Shown here piece after piece: positions 1-7,824 of a stretch of 64,000 nt of DNA (the stretch's first letter is position 1; every line of letters starts with the position of its first letter). The notes under the pieces are model-generated. The model saw only the letters and a list, made by a program, of their open reading frames with translations, was not told where the DNA came from and did no database searches. The stretch comes from Stenotrophomonas maltophilia D457. GTDB lineage: Bacteria > Pseudomonadota > Gammaproteobacteria > Xanthomonadales > Xanthomonadaceae. The stretch covers positions 1,769,001 to 1,833,000 of the forward strand of contig NC_017671.1 of assembly GCF_000284595.1 (NCBI RefSeq), written 5' to 3'. The position numbers and the translations under genes are program-made.

Positions 1-581
1 CCTACGTGGTCGAGCTGCGAAAGAAGGGCAGGGTGGTGGTGGGGGCGGGTGGCAAGGGATTCCTGAAGGCCGCCTCCCTGGAGCTCTACGCTCGCACCGC
101 AGACCCGGTCTATGCCGGCATCGCCCAGCGGCACGCAGAGGAGCGTGGCAGCTCGCTGCTGGGGAGCGGGGAGGGTGCCAATGCTCTCGACCCCGACATC
201 GATGACGATGAAGAGGACAGCGACGAGGACGATTCCAGGCCCTCACGGGCCGGCCGGCCGCAGACCCCGGATTCCGCGCGCAAAGCAAAGGCGCTGGCCG
301 ACAAGGCGGAGACCGACGCGCACATGGCGCATATCGCGCTGCAGAAGGAGCTGGGGCTGCTGCTGCCTCGCGCGGACGTAGAAGCCTTCCTCGCTGAGCA
401 CGCAACGACATTCCGGGGGGCGATGGAGCGCCTGGCCGATACGCTGGCGCCGCAGCTAGCCGCCACGCTGGATGAGGCTGGGTGCCGGCGGCTGGTCTGG
501 GATGAGGTGAGCCACGCTTTGGAAGAACTTAGCCAGGGCTTCCGCACGTTGGCAGCCAAGGCAGCGGAGGCTGCGGAATGA
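1..581 (+). CDS. Phage terminase small subunit, 5' end outside window
   Basis: The frame is already open at base 3 (a Tyr codon precedes the first GTG at 6), so the gene enters from the left and its N terminus is missing; Nu1-type small subunits carry their DNA-binding domain there. The 191 residues left show a strongly acidic Asp/Glu run near residues 65-78, then a helical Ala/Glu/Leu-rich part with the motif LPRADVEAFL, the pattern of lambda Nu1-like packaging proteins. It overlaps the large-subunit start by 4 nt (ATGA), the normal small-then-large order. Expected role: binding the packaging site on phage DNA and recruiting the large subunit. The family call rests on pattern and position. 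Confidence 0.72.
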   Translation, partial: YVVELRKKGRVVVGAGGKGFLKAASLELYARTADPVYAGIAQRHAEERGSSLLGSGEGANALDPDIDDDEEDSDEDDSRPSRAGRPQTPDSARKAKALADKAETDAHMAHIALQKELGLLLPRADVEAFLAEHATTFRGAMERLADTLAPQLAATLDEAGCRRLVWDEVSHALEELSQGFRTLAAKAAEAAE

Positions 582-2503
582 TGGAGGCACAGAGCTGCCT
601 GGCGTTGGTGCTGGCGCGCTCGCTGCAGCCGCGACGGCCGATGAGCGTGTCGCAGTGGTGCGATGAGCACATGCGTCTGTCCACCAAGAGCGGCAGCAAG
701 CCCGGGCGCTGGGTGACGGATCGCAACCCGCCCCTGCGCGAGCCGATGGACAACATGTCTGCCCGAAGCCCCGTCCACGACCAGGTCTGCATGTTCCCGA
801 TCCAGTTCGGCAAGAGCCAGCTGGCGACCAATGCCATGGCTTACTGGATGGACTACGCCCCCGGCCCGATGATGTATGCGCTGCCGGGCGAGGTGTCCAT
901 GAACAAATGGATCGCCCAGAAGCTCAACCCCATGATCGAGGTCTGTAAAGCGGTCAAGAAGGCGCTGACCAGCACCGCCAGCCGCGACAGCGCCAACCAG
1001 CGCACGTTCAAGGACTTCGCTGGTGGCCAGCTGTTCGTGGAGCACATGGGCAGCCCGCAGCGCCTGAAGTCCTCGACGGTGAAGTACCTGCAGGTGGATG
1101 AGATCGATGAGGCGCCGCAGCAGCTCTCCACTGGCGACGATCCGGTGAAGATGCTAGACGGCCGTACATCGTCTTTCCCGACCACCTACAAGCGGCAGTA
1201 CATCAGCACCCCGGGCATCGCAGGGCTCAGCCGGATTGCGAAGCTGTACGACAAGAGCGATCAGCGTCGGTATCACGTGCCGTGTCCCCACTGCGGCCAC
1301 TTCCAGGCGTTGCAGTGGAGTGGCCTGGTGTGGTCGCCCGACAGGAGTCGCGCGTGGTATGCGTGCTGCGAGTGTGGCGTCGCGATCGAGGAACACTGCA
1401 AGACAGAGATGATTGCCAAGGGGCGCTGGGTCGCTGCCAATCCTGACTCGCAGATCCGCGGCTACACCATCAACTGCCTGTACTACCAGTTTGGCCTGGG
1501 TCCACGCTGGCTGGACCTGGTGAAAGAGTGGCTGGAGGCGCAGGGCGATCCAGCTTCCCTCAAGACCTTCGTGAATGACCGCTTGGCAGAGACGTGGGAA
1601 GACCCGGCAATGCGGGCAGTCAAGCACAACGTCATCAAGGATCGTGCCGAGCCGTATGCGCTTCGCTCGGCTCCGCAAGGTGTGCTGGCTATCACCGTAG
1701 GAGTGGATACGCAGGACAACCGCCTTGCTATTCACGTCGTCGGCTGGGGACGAGGTATGACCGCCTGGACGCTGGACTATGTGGAACTGCAGGGCGATCC
1801 AGCCGAGGAAGCGGTGTGGGTAGCCCTGACCGATTTGCTCAACCGCGCAATCGAGCGCGAAGATGGCGCGCTGCTCCGGCCGATGGCAGTGGCCATCGAC
1901 GCTGGTGGCCACCGCACCGAGGCCGTCAAAAACTACGTCCGTCAGCGGCGCATCACTCGTCCAATGTGCATCTTCGGTGCCGTACCCAACAACGCTCCCG
2001 TGCTGTCCAAGGGCAAGCTGGCTGACGTCACCTGGAAGGGCAAGACTGACAAGCGCGGCATCACCATCAACCACGTGGGGACCGTTGCAGCCAAGCACTA
2101 CCTCTACAGCCGTCTGTCGGCCGACGCCGAGCGCAAGCCCGAGAATCGCATGGTCCACCTCAGTGACCAGCTGCCGGAGGAGTTCTTTCCGGGCCTGGTG
2201 TCGGAGGTATACAACCCAGTCAAGAATCGCTTTGAGAAGAAGGTGACCCGAAACGAGCCGTTGGACACATGGGTGTATGCCTACGCGGCGACCCATCACC
2301 CAGAGGTTCGCATCAACCGCTTCACGCGTTCAGATTGGGACCTTCTGGAACAACGGCTGGCTGCGCCGCCAAGCGTCAGCGTTTCACGCGAAACGCCAGC
2401 TGCTGCGTCGGAGGCCGACGCTCCCACTGATTCCCGTGAAACACCGAGCGTGCCTCGCCGGCAACGGCCCGCGCAGCCTCGCGGCATGGGGAGGCAGTGG
2501 TGA
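578..2503 (+). CDS. Phage terminase large subunit (GpA family)
   Basis: This 641-aa protein has the length and layout of lambda GpA-type terminases, the motor that cuts concatemeric DNA and pumps it into the prohead. The N-terminal ATPase half contains a Walker-A-like FPIQFGKSQ near residue 73. The middle holds two Cys pairs, CPHCGH and CCECG (about residues 235-270), resembling the zinc-like knuckle of GpA relatives. The nuclease half shows VGVDTQDNRL and AIDAGGHRTEAV, where acidic metal ligands are expected. Start: two ATG codons at 578 and 581, the first overlapping the small subunit. The Ser/Thr/Pro-rich C-terminal 40 residues look flexible. Confidence 0.93.
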   Translation: MMEAQSCLALVLARSLQPRRPMSVSQWCDEHMRLSTKSGSKPGRWVTDRNPPLREPMDNMSARSPVHDQVCMFPIQFGKSQLATNAMAYWMDYAPGPMMYALPGEVSMNKWIAQKLNPMIEVCKAVKKALTSTASRDSANQRTFKDFAGGQLFVEHMGSPQRLKSSTVKYLQVDEIDEAPQQLSTGDDPVKMLDGRTSSFPTTYKRQYISTPGIAGLSRIAKLYDKSDQRRYHVPCPHCGHFQALQWSGLVWSPDRSRAWYACCECGVAIEEHCKTEMIAKGRWVAANPDSQIRGYTINCLYYQFGLGPRWLDLVKEWLEAQGDPASLKTFVNDRLAETWEDPAMRAVKHNVIKDRAEPYALRSAPQGVLAITVGVDTQDNRLAIHVVGWGRGMTAWTLDYVELQGDPAEEAVWVALTDLLNRAIEREDGALLRPMAVAIDAGGHRTEAVKNYVRQRRITRPMCIFGAVPNNAPVLSKGKLADVTWKGKTDKRGITINHVGTVAAKHYLYSRLSADAERKPENRMVHLSDQLPEEFFPGLVSEVYNPVKNRFEKKVTRNEPLDTWVYAYAATHHPEVRINRFTRSDWDLLEQRLAAPPSVSVSRETPAAASEADAPTDSRETPSVPRRQRPAQPRGMGRQW

Positions 2504-2817
2504 GCAGGAACACAGTACGAAACAAGGTGCGAATCAGTGAACTGACCGAGGAGCTCGCGGTCGGCGCCGCGCTGCGCCTGCGGTGTGACAGCGACGATAT
2601 ACGCAGCGTTGTGGAGGCCGTGGTGGCCTACCTTGTCGAAGAGTACCCAGCCCAGGATCTGTACATCCCCGCCAGCATGCAGAGCAGTGCCTACCCTGTA
2701 GATGCGATCCGGAAAGGGATGCAGGAACAGGAGTCGGTACGGTCGCTGTGTAGAAGGTTCAGGATCGACAGACGGACGCTGTACCGTTTGCTTGATGAGC
2801 CTTGCGCCAATGAGTAG
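2497..2817 (+). CDS. Mor/C-family transcription activator-like protein
   Basis: A 106-aa protein starting at GTG 2497 or 2500, overlapping the terminase end. Its C-terminal half, with IPASMQSSAYPVDAIRKG followed by SVRSLCRRFRIDRRTLYRLL, matches the Mor family of phage activators: a dimerisation part and then a helix-turn-helix. In phage Mu, Mor switches on middle transcription, so one would expect this protein to act on a phage promoter. Its place here is odd, sandwiched between terminase and head-joining genes in a phage that otherwise looks lambda-like rather than Mu-like. A strong hairpin follows directly (2821-2852). What it regulates cannot be told from the sequence. Confidence 0.75.
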   Translation: MVSRNTVRNKVRISELTEELAVGAALRLRCDSDDIRSVVEAVVAYLVEEYPAQDLYIPASMQSSAYPVDAIRKGMQEQESVRSLCRRFRIDRRTLYRLLDEPCANE

Positions 2818-2820
2818 GTG

Positions 2821-2852
2821 GTGCGGGTGAGTTCCCCGAGACTCACCCGCAC
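2821..2852 (+). terminator. GC-rich hairpin after the Mor-like gene
   Basis: Two perfect 12-nt arms (GTGCGGGTGAGT and its complement) flank an 8-nt loop, immediately after the stop codon. No T-run follows, so it is a weak terminator, attenuator or RNA-stability element rather than a classic intrinsic terminator. Confidence 0.55.
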
Positions 2853-2896
2853 TTGATCAGGAAACTGGCATCCATGATCTCGCGGATGCCTGACTG

Positions 2897-3112
2897 ATGA
2901 GCTGGACCAAAGACGATGTGCAGAGGCTGAAGGCCGCCATCGCCAGCGGCCAGTTGTCCGTTCGGCATGGTGATCGTCAGATCACGTATCAGTCCGTCGA
3001 AGCAATGTTGACGGCATTGGACCGCATGGAAGCTGAGGTTGCCGCCACGACGGCTGGGCGACGGAAGTCGGCGACGCGCCGTTACCGCTTCACGACGCTG
3101 AGGGGCTTCTGA
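2897..3112 (+). CDS. gpW-like head-tail joining protein
   Basis: A 71-aa protein that starts MSWTKDDVQRLKAAIASGQ and contains the phrase ITYQSVEAMLTALDRMEAE, the signature of the lambda gpW family (a short helical protein with a beta hairpin). gpW binds the portal after packaging and prepares the head for tail attachment. It sits directly before the portal gene, with one base between its stop and the portal ATG, exactly as in lambda-like genomes. The C terminus is basic (GRRKSATRRYR), also typical. Confidence 0.85.
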   Translation: MSWTKDDVQRLKAAIASGQLSVRHGDRQITYQSVEAMLTALDRMEAEVAATTAGRRKSATRRYRFTTLRGF

Positions 3113-3113
3113 C

Positions 3114-4604
3114 ATGGCGGCCTCGCTGCTGGACAGGGTCATCGGCGCCATTTCTCCGCAGGCAGCCCTGAAGCGTCACCGCGCCAGGGCGACGCTGGAG
3201 GCGGTACGCGCCTACGAGGGCGCCTCGCGCACTGATGGTTGGCGTGTTCGTAGGGCGGGGGCCAGCGCGAACACCGATCACCTGGCAGACGCCCGCGAGC
3301 TGCGCAACCGCGCTCGGGCACTGGTCCAGAACGTTCCGTACTGCGCGCGGTCCCTCCAGGTGCTGGTGAGCGCAACGATTGGGACTGGCATTACTCCCAA
3401 GGCCGAAGGGCCGAACGCTCCTGCGCTGGACACCCTGTGGGGCCGCTGGGCCGAAGTGGCGGACGCGGATGGAAAGTCGGACATCTACGGCCTCATGGCT
3501 ACTGCGTATCGCGCGATGGAGCAGGACGGCGAAAGCATGATTCGCCGCCGTACCAGGCGTCAGTCGGACGGTCTCGCGGTCCCGCTACAGCTTCAGGTGC
3601 TCGAGATCGACTGGCTGGACGGCAATAAGAACGGGTCTGCTTCGGGCGGTGGCCAGATCATCAACGGCATCGAGTACGACGCGATCGGTCGGATTCGCGG
3701 CTACTGGTTGTTCGGAGCGCATCCCGGTGAGGCCGTGCGCGGCTCTGTACGCCTGAGTAGTTCGTTGGTGCCGGCGTCCGACATCATCCACCTCTATAAC
3801 CCCGTCCGGCCTGGGCAGGGGCGCGGCATTACGCGCTTCGCACCGGTGATCGCGCGAGTGCGCGACCTGATGCTGTACGAAGACGCCGAGCTGGCCCGGA
3901 AGAACCTGGAAGCCCGACTTGGCGTGATCGTCAGTGGCGACATCGATTCGATGTCCAACGCGGACGATGACGGCCCTTCCCAGCTCGGCTCAGATCGCGA
4001 TCAAGTCACTGACCTGGGGCCACTGCCCAGCGGTGGCGTTACCCACATCACCGGCGCGACTGCCTTCCAGACTGTCGAGCCCAAGCCGGCAGGCGGCTAC
4101 GTCGAATACTGCAAGTTCAACGCGCACATCATTACTGCTGGCATCGGTGTGCCGTACGAGTCGGCCACCGGTGATATGCGTGAGGTGAATTTCTCCAGTG
4201 CCCGCATCCGGCAGATGGAGTTCCGCCGTGACTGCGAGCAGATGCAGTGGCTGGTCCTGGTCCCTCAGATGTGTAAGCCAATCTGGCGCTGGTTTGATGA
4301 AGCTGCCGCGCTCGGTGGCGGTGTGCGTTCCACGGGAAGCACTGCCGACTGGAGCACCCCCCGCTGGGACTACGTCAACCCCAAGCAAGACATCGAATCA
4401 GAAATTGCAGCGATGGGTGCCGGTCTCAACTCGCCCAGCGAAGCGCTGCGTCGGCGTGGCTACGACCCGGAAGCGGTGTACGCCGAGATGGGCAAGGACT
4501 TCAAGCGGATGAAAGAGACCGGCGCCCTCGAGCTGATGACCTTCCTTCAATCCAGTGGCGCCCGGACCAGCCTGGTCGACGCCTCAACAACCAACGAGGA
4601 ATGA
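3114..4604 (+). CDS. Phage portal protein (lambda family)
   Basis: At 496 aa it fits lambda-family portals, the dodecameric ring at one head vertex through which DNA enters and leaves. Recognisable stretches are the N-terminal NTDHLADARELRNRARALVQN segment near residue 60, the central LEIDWLDGNKNG and IIHLYNPVRPGQGRG around residues 165-240, and PYESATGDMREVNFSSAR near 350, all characteristic of the family. It follows gpW and overlaps the capsid fusion gene by 4 nt (ATGA), so translation is probably coupled. Nothing is truncated. Confidence 0.92.
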   Translation: MAASLLDRVIGAISPQAALKRHRARATLEAVRAYEGASRTDGWRVRRAGASANTDHLADARELRNRARALVQNVPYCARSLQVLVSATIGTGITPKAEGPNAPALDTLWGRWAEVADADGKSDIYGLMATAYRAMEQDGESMIRRRTRRQSDGLAVPLQLQVLEIDWLDGNKNGSASGGGQIINGIEYDAIGRIRGYWLFGAHPGEAVRGSVRLSSSLVPASDIIHLYNPVRPGQGRGITRFAPVIARVRDLMLYEDAELARKNLEARLGVIVSGDIDSMSNADDDGPSQLGSDRDQVTDLGPLPSGGVTHITGATAFQTVEPKPAGGYVEYCKFNAHIITAGIGVPYESATGDMREVNFSSARIRQMEFRRDCEQMQWLVLVPQMCKPIWRWFDEAAALGGGVRSTGSTADWSTPRWDYVNPKQDIESEIAAMGAGLNSPSEALRRRGYDPEAVYAEMGKDFKRMKETGALELMTFLQSSGARTSLVDASTTNEE

Positions 4605-6583
4605 CCATGCCCCAGCCAGCCCAGGCTCCACAGCAGGACGGTACGACGCGCCTCATGCCACCTCAGTTGCGTGAGGCCGAATTGCAGCCAACCAGCTTCG
4701 ATAGCGAGGCGCGCACGATCGAGCTCCAGTGGACTGCTGGTACGCGCGTGCGCCGCTACGACTGGTGGAACGACACCTACTACTGGGAGGAGCTGGTCGT
4801 TGATGAGGCGGCCTGCAACATGGAGCGCCTGTCGTCCGGTGCTGCGCCGGTCCTGGACAGCCATAACACCTGGGGCATCGGCTCTCAGATGGGTGTGGTG
4901 GATCGAGCCTGGCTCGCCAATGGCGAAGGCCATGCGCAGATTCGCTTTTCCGGCCGCGAGGAGCTGGCCGGCGTAATCGCCGATATCGGCGCCGGAATCA
5001 TTCGCAACATCTCGGTTGGCTACACCGTTCAGCGCTATGAGATCGAGCGCGCCGTCAACCCCGGCGATTTGCCGATCTACCGCGCGGTGGAGTGGACGCC
5101 GAGCGAGATCAGCTTCGTCACTGTGCCGGCCGACCCGGCAGCAGGTACCCGCAGCAACCAACCCGCACAGGGGACCCCCTGTGTATTCACCCGTAGCGCA
5201 TCGTCGCAGGAGCACACCATGCCTCAGCCCGCCGCCCGCGCCGCCGAACCGGCGGTCCAGCAGGAACCCATCAACAACGCCCCAGCTCCGGCAGCGCCGG
5301 CCGCAGCACCGGCACCGGAAGGTGATACGCGTGCAGCCGACATCGTGGAGCTGGCAACCCGCCATGGCCAGACCGAACATGCCGCTGGCTGGATTCGCGC
5401 TGGTCACTCGGTCGATCACGTGCGTGGCCTGATCTTGACCACGCTGGAGCAGCGCGATGCCGCTGCTGGCGGCAACATCAACCGTATCAGCGTCACCGAG
5501 GACGAGCAGGATCTGCAGCGCTCCGCTGTGACGCATGCGCTGCTGCACCGAGCCCAGGTGATCGATCCCGCAACCAAGCGGATCTTCGCGCTCACCGGTG
5601 ACAATCCGGTGCGCGGCCTGACCCTGATGGACCTGGCCCGTCGTAGCCTGGAGTGTTGCGGTGTTCGCACCGATGGCATGGCGAAGCTGGAGCTGGTGGG
5701 CCGCGCTTTTACCCAGAGTGGCAGCGACTTCCCGGTGCTGCTGGAAAACACGATGCACAAGGCACTGCAGGCGGCCTACGCCGTCGCGCCGGACACCTGG
5801 TCCCGCTGGTGCGTCACGGGCACGGTCAGCGACTTTCGTGAGCACTCGCGCTACCGCGTGGGCAGCATCGGCAACCTCGACAAGCTGACCGAGGCTGGCG
5901 AGTTCAAGAACAAGAAGATCCCGGACGGTGAGAAGGCAACCATCAGCGCCGGCACCAAGGGCAACACCATCAACCTGACGCGTCAGGCGATCATCAACGA
6001 CGATCTGGGCGCGTTCCTCGGCTTGGCCACCGCCTTCGGTCGTGCCGCAAAGCGGACCATTGAGGCCGATGCGTATGCGTTCCTGGCCAGCAATCCGAAG
6101 CTGGATTCCAACAAGACGCTGTTCCACGCCGACCACGGCAACATCCTGGCAGCAGCAGTGCCGAGCGTCACCTCGGTAGACGCGATGCGCGTCCAGCTCG
6201 CCCAGCAGAAGGATGTGGGCGGGAATGATGTGCTGGATCTGTCGCCGGCGCTCTGGCTCGGCCCGACCAAGTACGGCAGTGCCGCGCGTGTCACCAACAA
6301 GGCCGAGTACGACCCGGACGCTGAAGGAAAGCTGCAGCGCCCGAACGCGGTGCAGGGTCTCTTCCGCGACATCGTCGACACCGCGCGCATCAAGGACGAC
6401 AAGTGGTACCTGTTCGCCGATCCGAACGACTGCCCGGCCATCGAGGTCGCATTCCTTGATGGGATCACCGAACCCTTCCTGGACTACGAGGAAGGCTTCA
6501 CCGTCGACGGTGTGCGCTGGAAGGCCCGCCTCGACTTCGGCATTGCCGCCCTCGACTATCGCGGCGTGCAGCGCTGCGGCTGA
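4601..6583 (+). CDS. Prohead protease / major capsid protein fusion
   Basis: One 660-aa frame holds two head proteins. Residues 1 to about 190 resemble prohead proteases of the U35/HK97 group (APVLDSHNTWGIGSQMGVV, NISVGYTVQRYEI, WTPSEISFVTVPADP). A Pro/Ala-rich linker (about 205-245) follows, and the rest resembles Mu gpT-like major capsid proteins (FPVLLENTMHKALQAAYA, TKYGSAARVTNKAEYDP, IAALDYRGVQRCG). Such fused genes are known in other phages. An in-frame ATG at 5219 sits 6 nt behind a perfect AGGAG (5208-5212), so a separate 454-aa capsid product is likely. Protease and coat made from one frame would fix their ratio and place the protease inside the shell. Confidence 0.9.
   Translation: MTMPQPAQAPQQDGTTRLMPPQLREAELQPTSFDSEARTIELQWTAGTRVRRYDWWNDTYYWEELVVDEAACNMERLSSGAAPVLDSHNTWGIGSQMGVVDRAWLANGEGHAQIRFSGREELAGVIADIGAGIIRNISVGYTVQRYEIERAVNPGDLPIYRAVEWTPSEISFVTVPADPAAGTRSNQPAQGTPCVFTRSASSQEHTMPQPAARAAEPAVQQEPINNAPAPAAPAAAPAPEGDTRAADIVELATRHGQTEHAAGWIRAGHSVDHVRGLILTTLEQRDAAAGGNINRISVTEDEQDLQRSAVTHALLHRAQVIDPATKRIFALTGDNPVRGLTLMDLARRSLECCGVRTDGMAKLELVGRAFTQSGSDFPVLLENTMHKALQAAYAVAPDTWSRWCVTGTVSDFREHSRYRVGSIGNLDKLTEAGEFKNKKIPDGEKATISAGTKGNTINLTRQAIINDDLGAFLGLATAFGRAAKRTIEADAYAFLASNPKLDSNKTLFHADHGNILAAAVPSVTSVDAMRVQLAQQKDVGGNDVLDLSPALWLGPTKYGSAARVTNKAEYDPDAEGKLQRPNAVQGLFRDIVDTARIKDDKWYLFADPNDCPAIEVAFLDGITEPFLDYEEGFTVDGVRWKARLDFGIAALDYRGVQRCG
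5208..5221 (+). promoter_or_regulatory. Internal ribosome binding site within the protease-capsid gene
   Basis: AGGAG at 5208-5212, a 6-nt spacer, then ATG at 5219 in the same frame as the fusion. It lies precisely at the domain boundary. The peptide it would start (MPQPAARAAE) echoes the full protein's own start (MTMPQPAQAP). This is inferred as the start of a free capsid or scaffold-linked capsid product. Confidence 0.6.
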
Positions 6584-6605
6584 TCCCCAACTGGAGCACT
6601 GAGAC

Positions 6606-6971
6606 ATGGCACAGAACTTCGTATCCGATGGGGACGTGATCCCCTGGACCAACACCACCGAACAGCAGGTTGCATCGGGTCAGGCGGTTGTCGTCGGTCA
6701 TCAGCTGGGGGTTGCCCTGGTCAACATCGCTGTCGGCGCGACGGGCAGCGTAGCCCTGGGCGGCGTGTTCACGCTGCCGAAGGTGCCGACGGCGGTCTTC
6801 GAGCAAGGTGAAAAGCTGGTGTGGAGCGCGAGCGCCAAGGCATTCGACGGAAGCGCCTCGACCGCCGCTGCCGGCGACATCACCGGTGCGGCGTTTGCCT
6901 GGGCTGCCGGCTCCGCCGGTCAGGCGACGGCCGAGGTGCGGCTCTCGCCGGGCAACGCCACCAAGGCGTAA
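6606..6971 (+). CDS. DUF2190-family capsid decoration protein
   Basis: A 121-aa protein opening MAQNFVSDGDVIPWTNTT and continuing VASGQAVVVGHQLGVAL and GSVALGGVFTLPK, the standard look of the DUF2190 family. Members are found next to major capsid genes and are thought to stabilise the outer shell, like lambda gpD. GGAG at 6593-6596 provides the ribosome site. It is Gly/Ala/Val rich with no membrane segment. A 14-bp hairpin after it (6981-7023) separates it from the lysis genes. Confidence 0.86.
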   Translation: MAQNFVSDGDVIPWTNTTEQQVASGQAVVVGHQLGVALVNIAVGATGSVALGGVFTLPKVPTAVFEQGEKLVWSASAKAFDGSASTAAAGDITGAAFAWAAGSAGQATAEVRLSPGNATKA

Positions 6972-6980
6972 CCGAATAGG

Positions 6981-7023
6981 CCGGCACCGCTCACAGATGC
7001 CCGTGTGGCGTGAGCGGTGCCGG
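6981..7023 (+). terminator. Long GC hairpin between capsid and lysis genes
   Basis: Perfect 14-nt arms (CCGGCACCGCTCAC at 6981-6994, complement at 7010-7023) with a 15-nt loop. No T-run follows. The position suggests an attenuator or 3'-end stabiliser for the highly expressed capsid mRNA. Confidence 0.55.
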
Positions 7024-7051
7024 TTCTTCCACAGCGACAACGGGGGATCGC

Positions 7052-7483
7052 ATGGGCACCACCAGCACGCCGCGCGGCGTACGCAACAACAATCCTGGCA
7101 ACATCGACCGCACAAGCACGCCGTGGCAGGGTGAGGATCGGTCTGCCGCAGCTATCGCACGTGAGCAGCGCTTCTGCGTGTTCCTGACCCCGCAGGCTGG
7201 CTTCCGCGCACTGGCGAAGACCCTGCTTACCTACCAGCGCAAGCATGGCCTGCGCACCGTGAAGGAGATCATCGGGCGCTGGGCCCCGCCGGTGGAAAAC
7301 AACACCGGTGCTTACGTCCTGCAGGTTGCGACTGCCGTGGGCGTCGCACCTTCGGAGGTCATCCGCCTGGACAACGCGGTCACTCTGAGCCGTCTGGCTA
7401 CCGCTATCGCCAAGCATGAGAACGGCGGAATGTACTGGCGCCCGGACGTGATCGACGCCGGTGTTGCAGAGGCGCTGCGCTGA
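7052..7483 (+). CDS. Phage endolysin / P5-like peptidoglycan hydrolase
   Basis: Start chosen at ATG 7052, which has GGGGG a few bases upstream; the frame could reach back to 7010, inside a hairpin. The 143-aa product begins with RGVRNNNPGNIDR, followed by RFCVFLTPQAGFRALAKTLLTYQ and RWAPPVENNTGAYV. This NNPGNI family is often labelled structural protein P5 and is related to lytic transglycosylase/lysozyme-type cell-wall enzymes. Followed at once by a one-helix membrane protein and Rz/Rz1, it is most simply the endolysin that degrades murein at lysis, though a virion-bound wall enzyme is possible. No signal peptide is visible. Confidence 0.78.
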   Translation: MGTTSTPRGVRNNNPGNIDRTSTPWQGEDRSAAAIAREQRFCVFLTPQAGFRALAKTLLTYQRKHGLRTVKEIIGRWAPPVENNTGAYVLQVATAVGVAPSEVIRLDNAVTLSRLATAIAKHENGGMYWRPDVIDAGVAEALR

Positions 7484-7824
7484 TGGTCGGCGGCGGCGTC
7501 ACCGCCACGGCGCCCTGGTGGGCTGCAGGTAGCGTGGTAGCGCTGTGGCTGCTCCGCGAAACGTGGTCGGCGTTCCTCTCGCGTAGGAAGGAGCGTACCG
7601 AGACCGACGCCAACGTGGATCTCATCAAGGGCCTGTCCGACCGTGTCTCCTTCCTCGATCAGAGGGTCACCGCACAGGATGAGCGGCTGCAGGCTGAAAT
7701 GCTGCTGCGGCTCAGGGCGCAGGAGGAGGCCAGCGCCCTGCGCACGCGAGTGCGCCAGCTCGAATCGACGCTGCGCGGCCTTGGTGCGGTTATCCCGCCC
7801 GAAGACCCGGTGGTGTCCGCATGA
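7483..7824 (+). CDS. Single-helix membrane protein, candidate holin
   Basis: A 113-aa product with one likely membrane helix at about residues 10-26 (WWAAGSVVALWLL). A basic cluster RRKER follows, then a long charged coiled coil at about 45-100. It overlaps the endolysin stop by 1 nt and the Rz-like gene by 4 nt, so it sits inside the lysis cassette where a holin is expected. The sequence alone cannot prove holin activity; it could be an accessory lysis or spanin-like protein. No known family was recognised. Confidence 0.6.
   Translation: MVGGGVTATAPWWAAGSVVALWLLRETWSAFLSRRKERTETDANVDLIKGLSDRVSFLDQRVTAQDERLQAEMLLRLRAQEEASALRTRVRQLESTLRGLGAVIPPEDPVVSA

Noticed and set aside
2497..2817. Mu-like transposable phage
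   Set aside because: Despite the Mor-like protein and gpT-like capsid, the prophage has a tRNA attachment site and lambda-like portal, gpW and FII proteins.
4547..6658. Long reverse reading frame (703 codons)
   Set aside because: Antisense shadow of the protease-capsid gene; low-complexity translation without domains.
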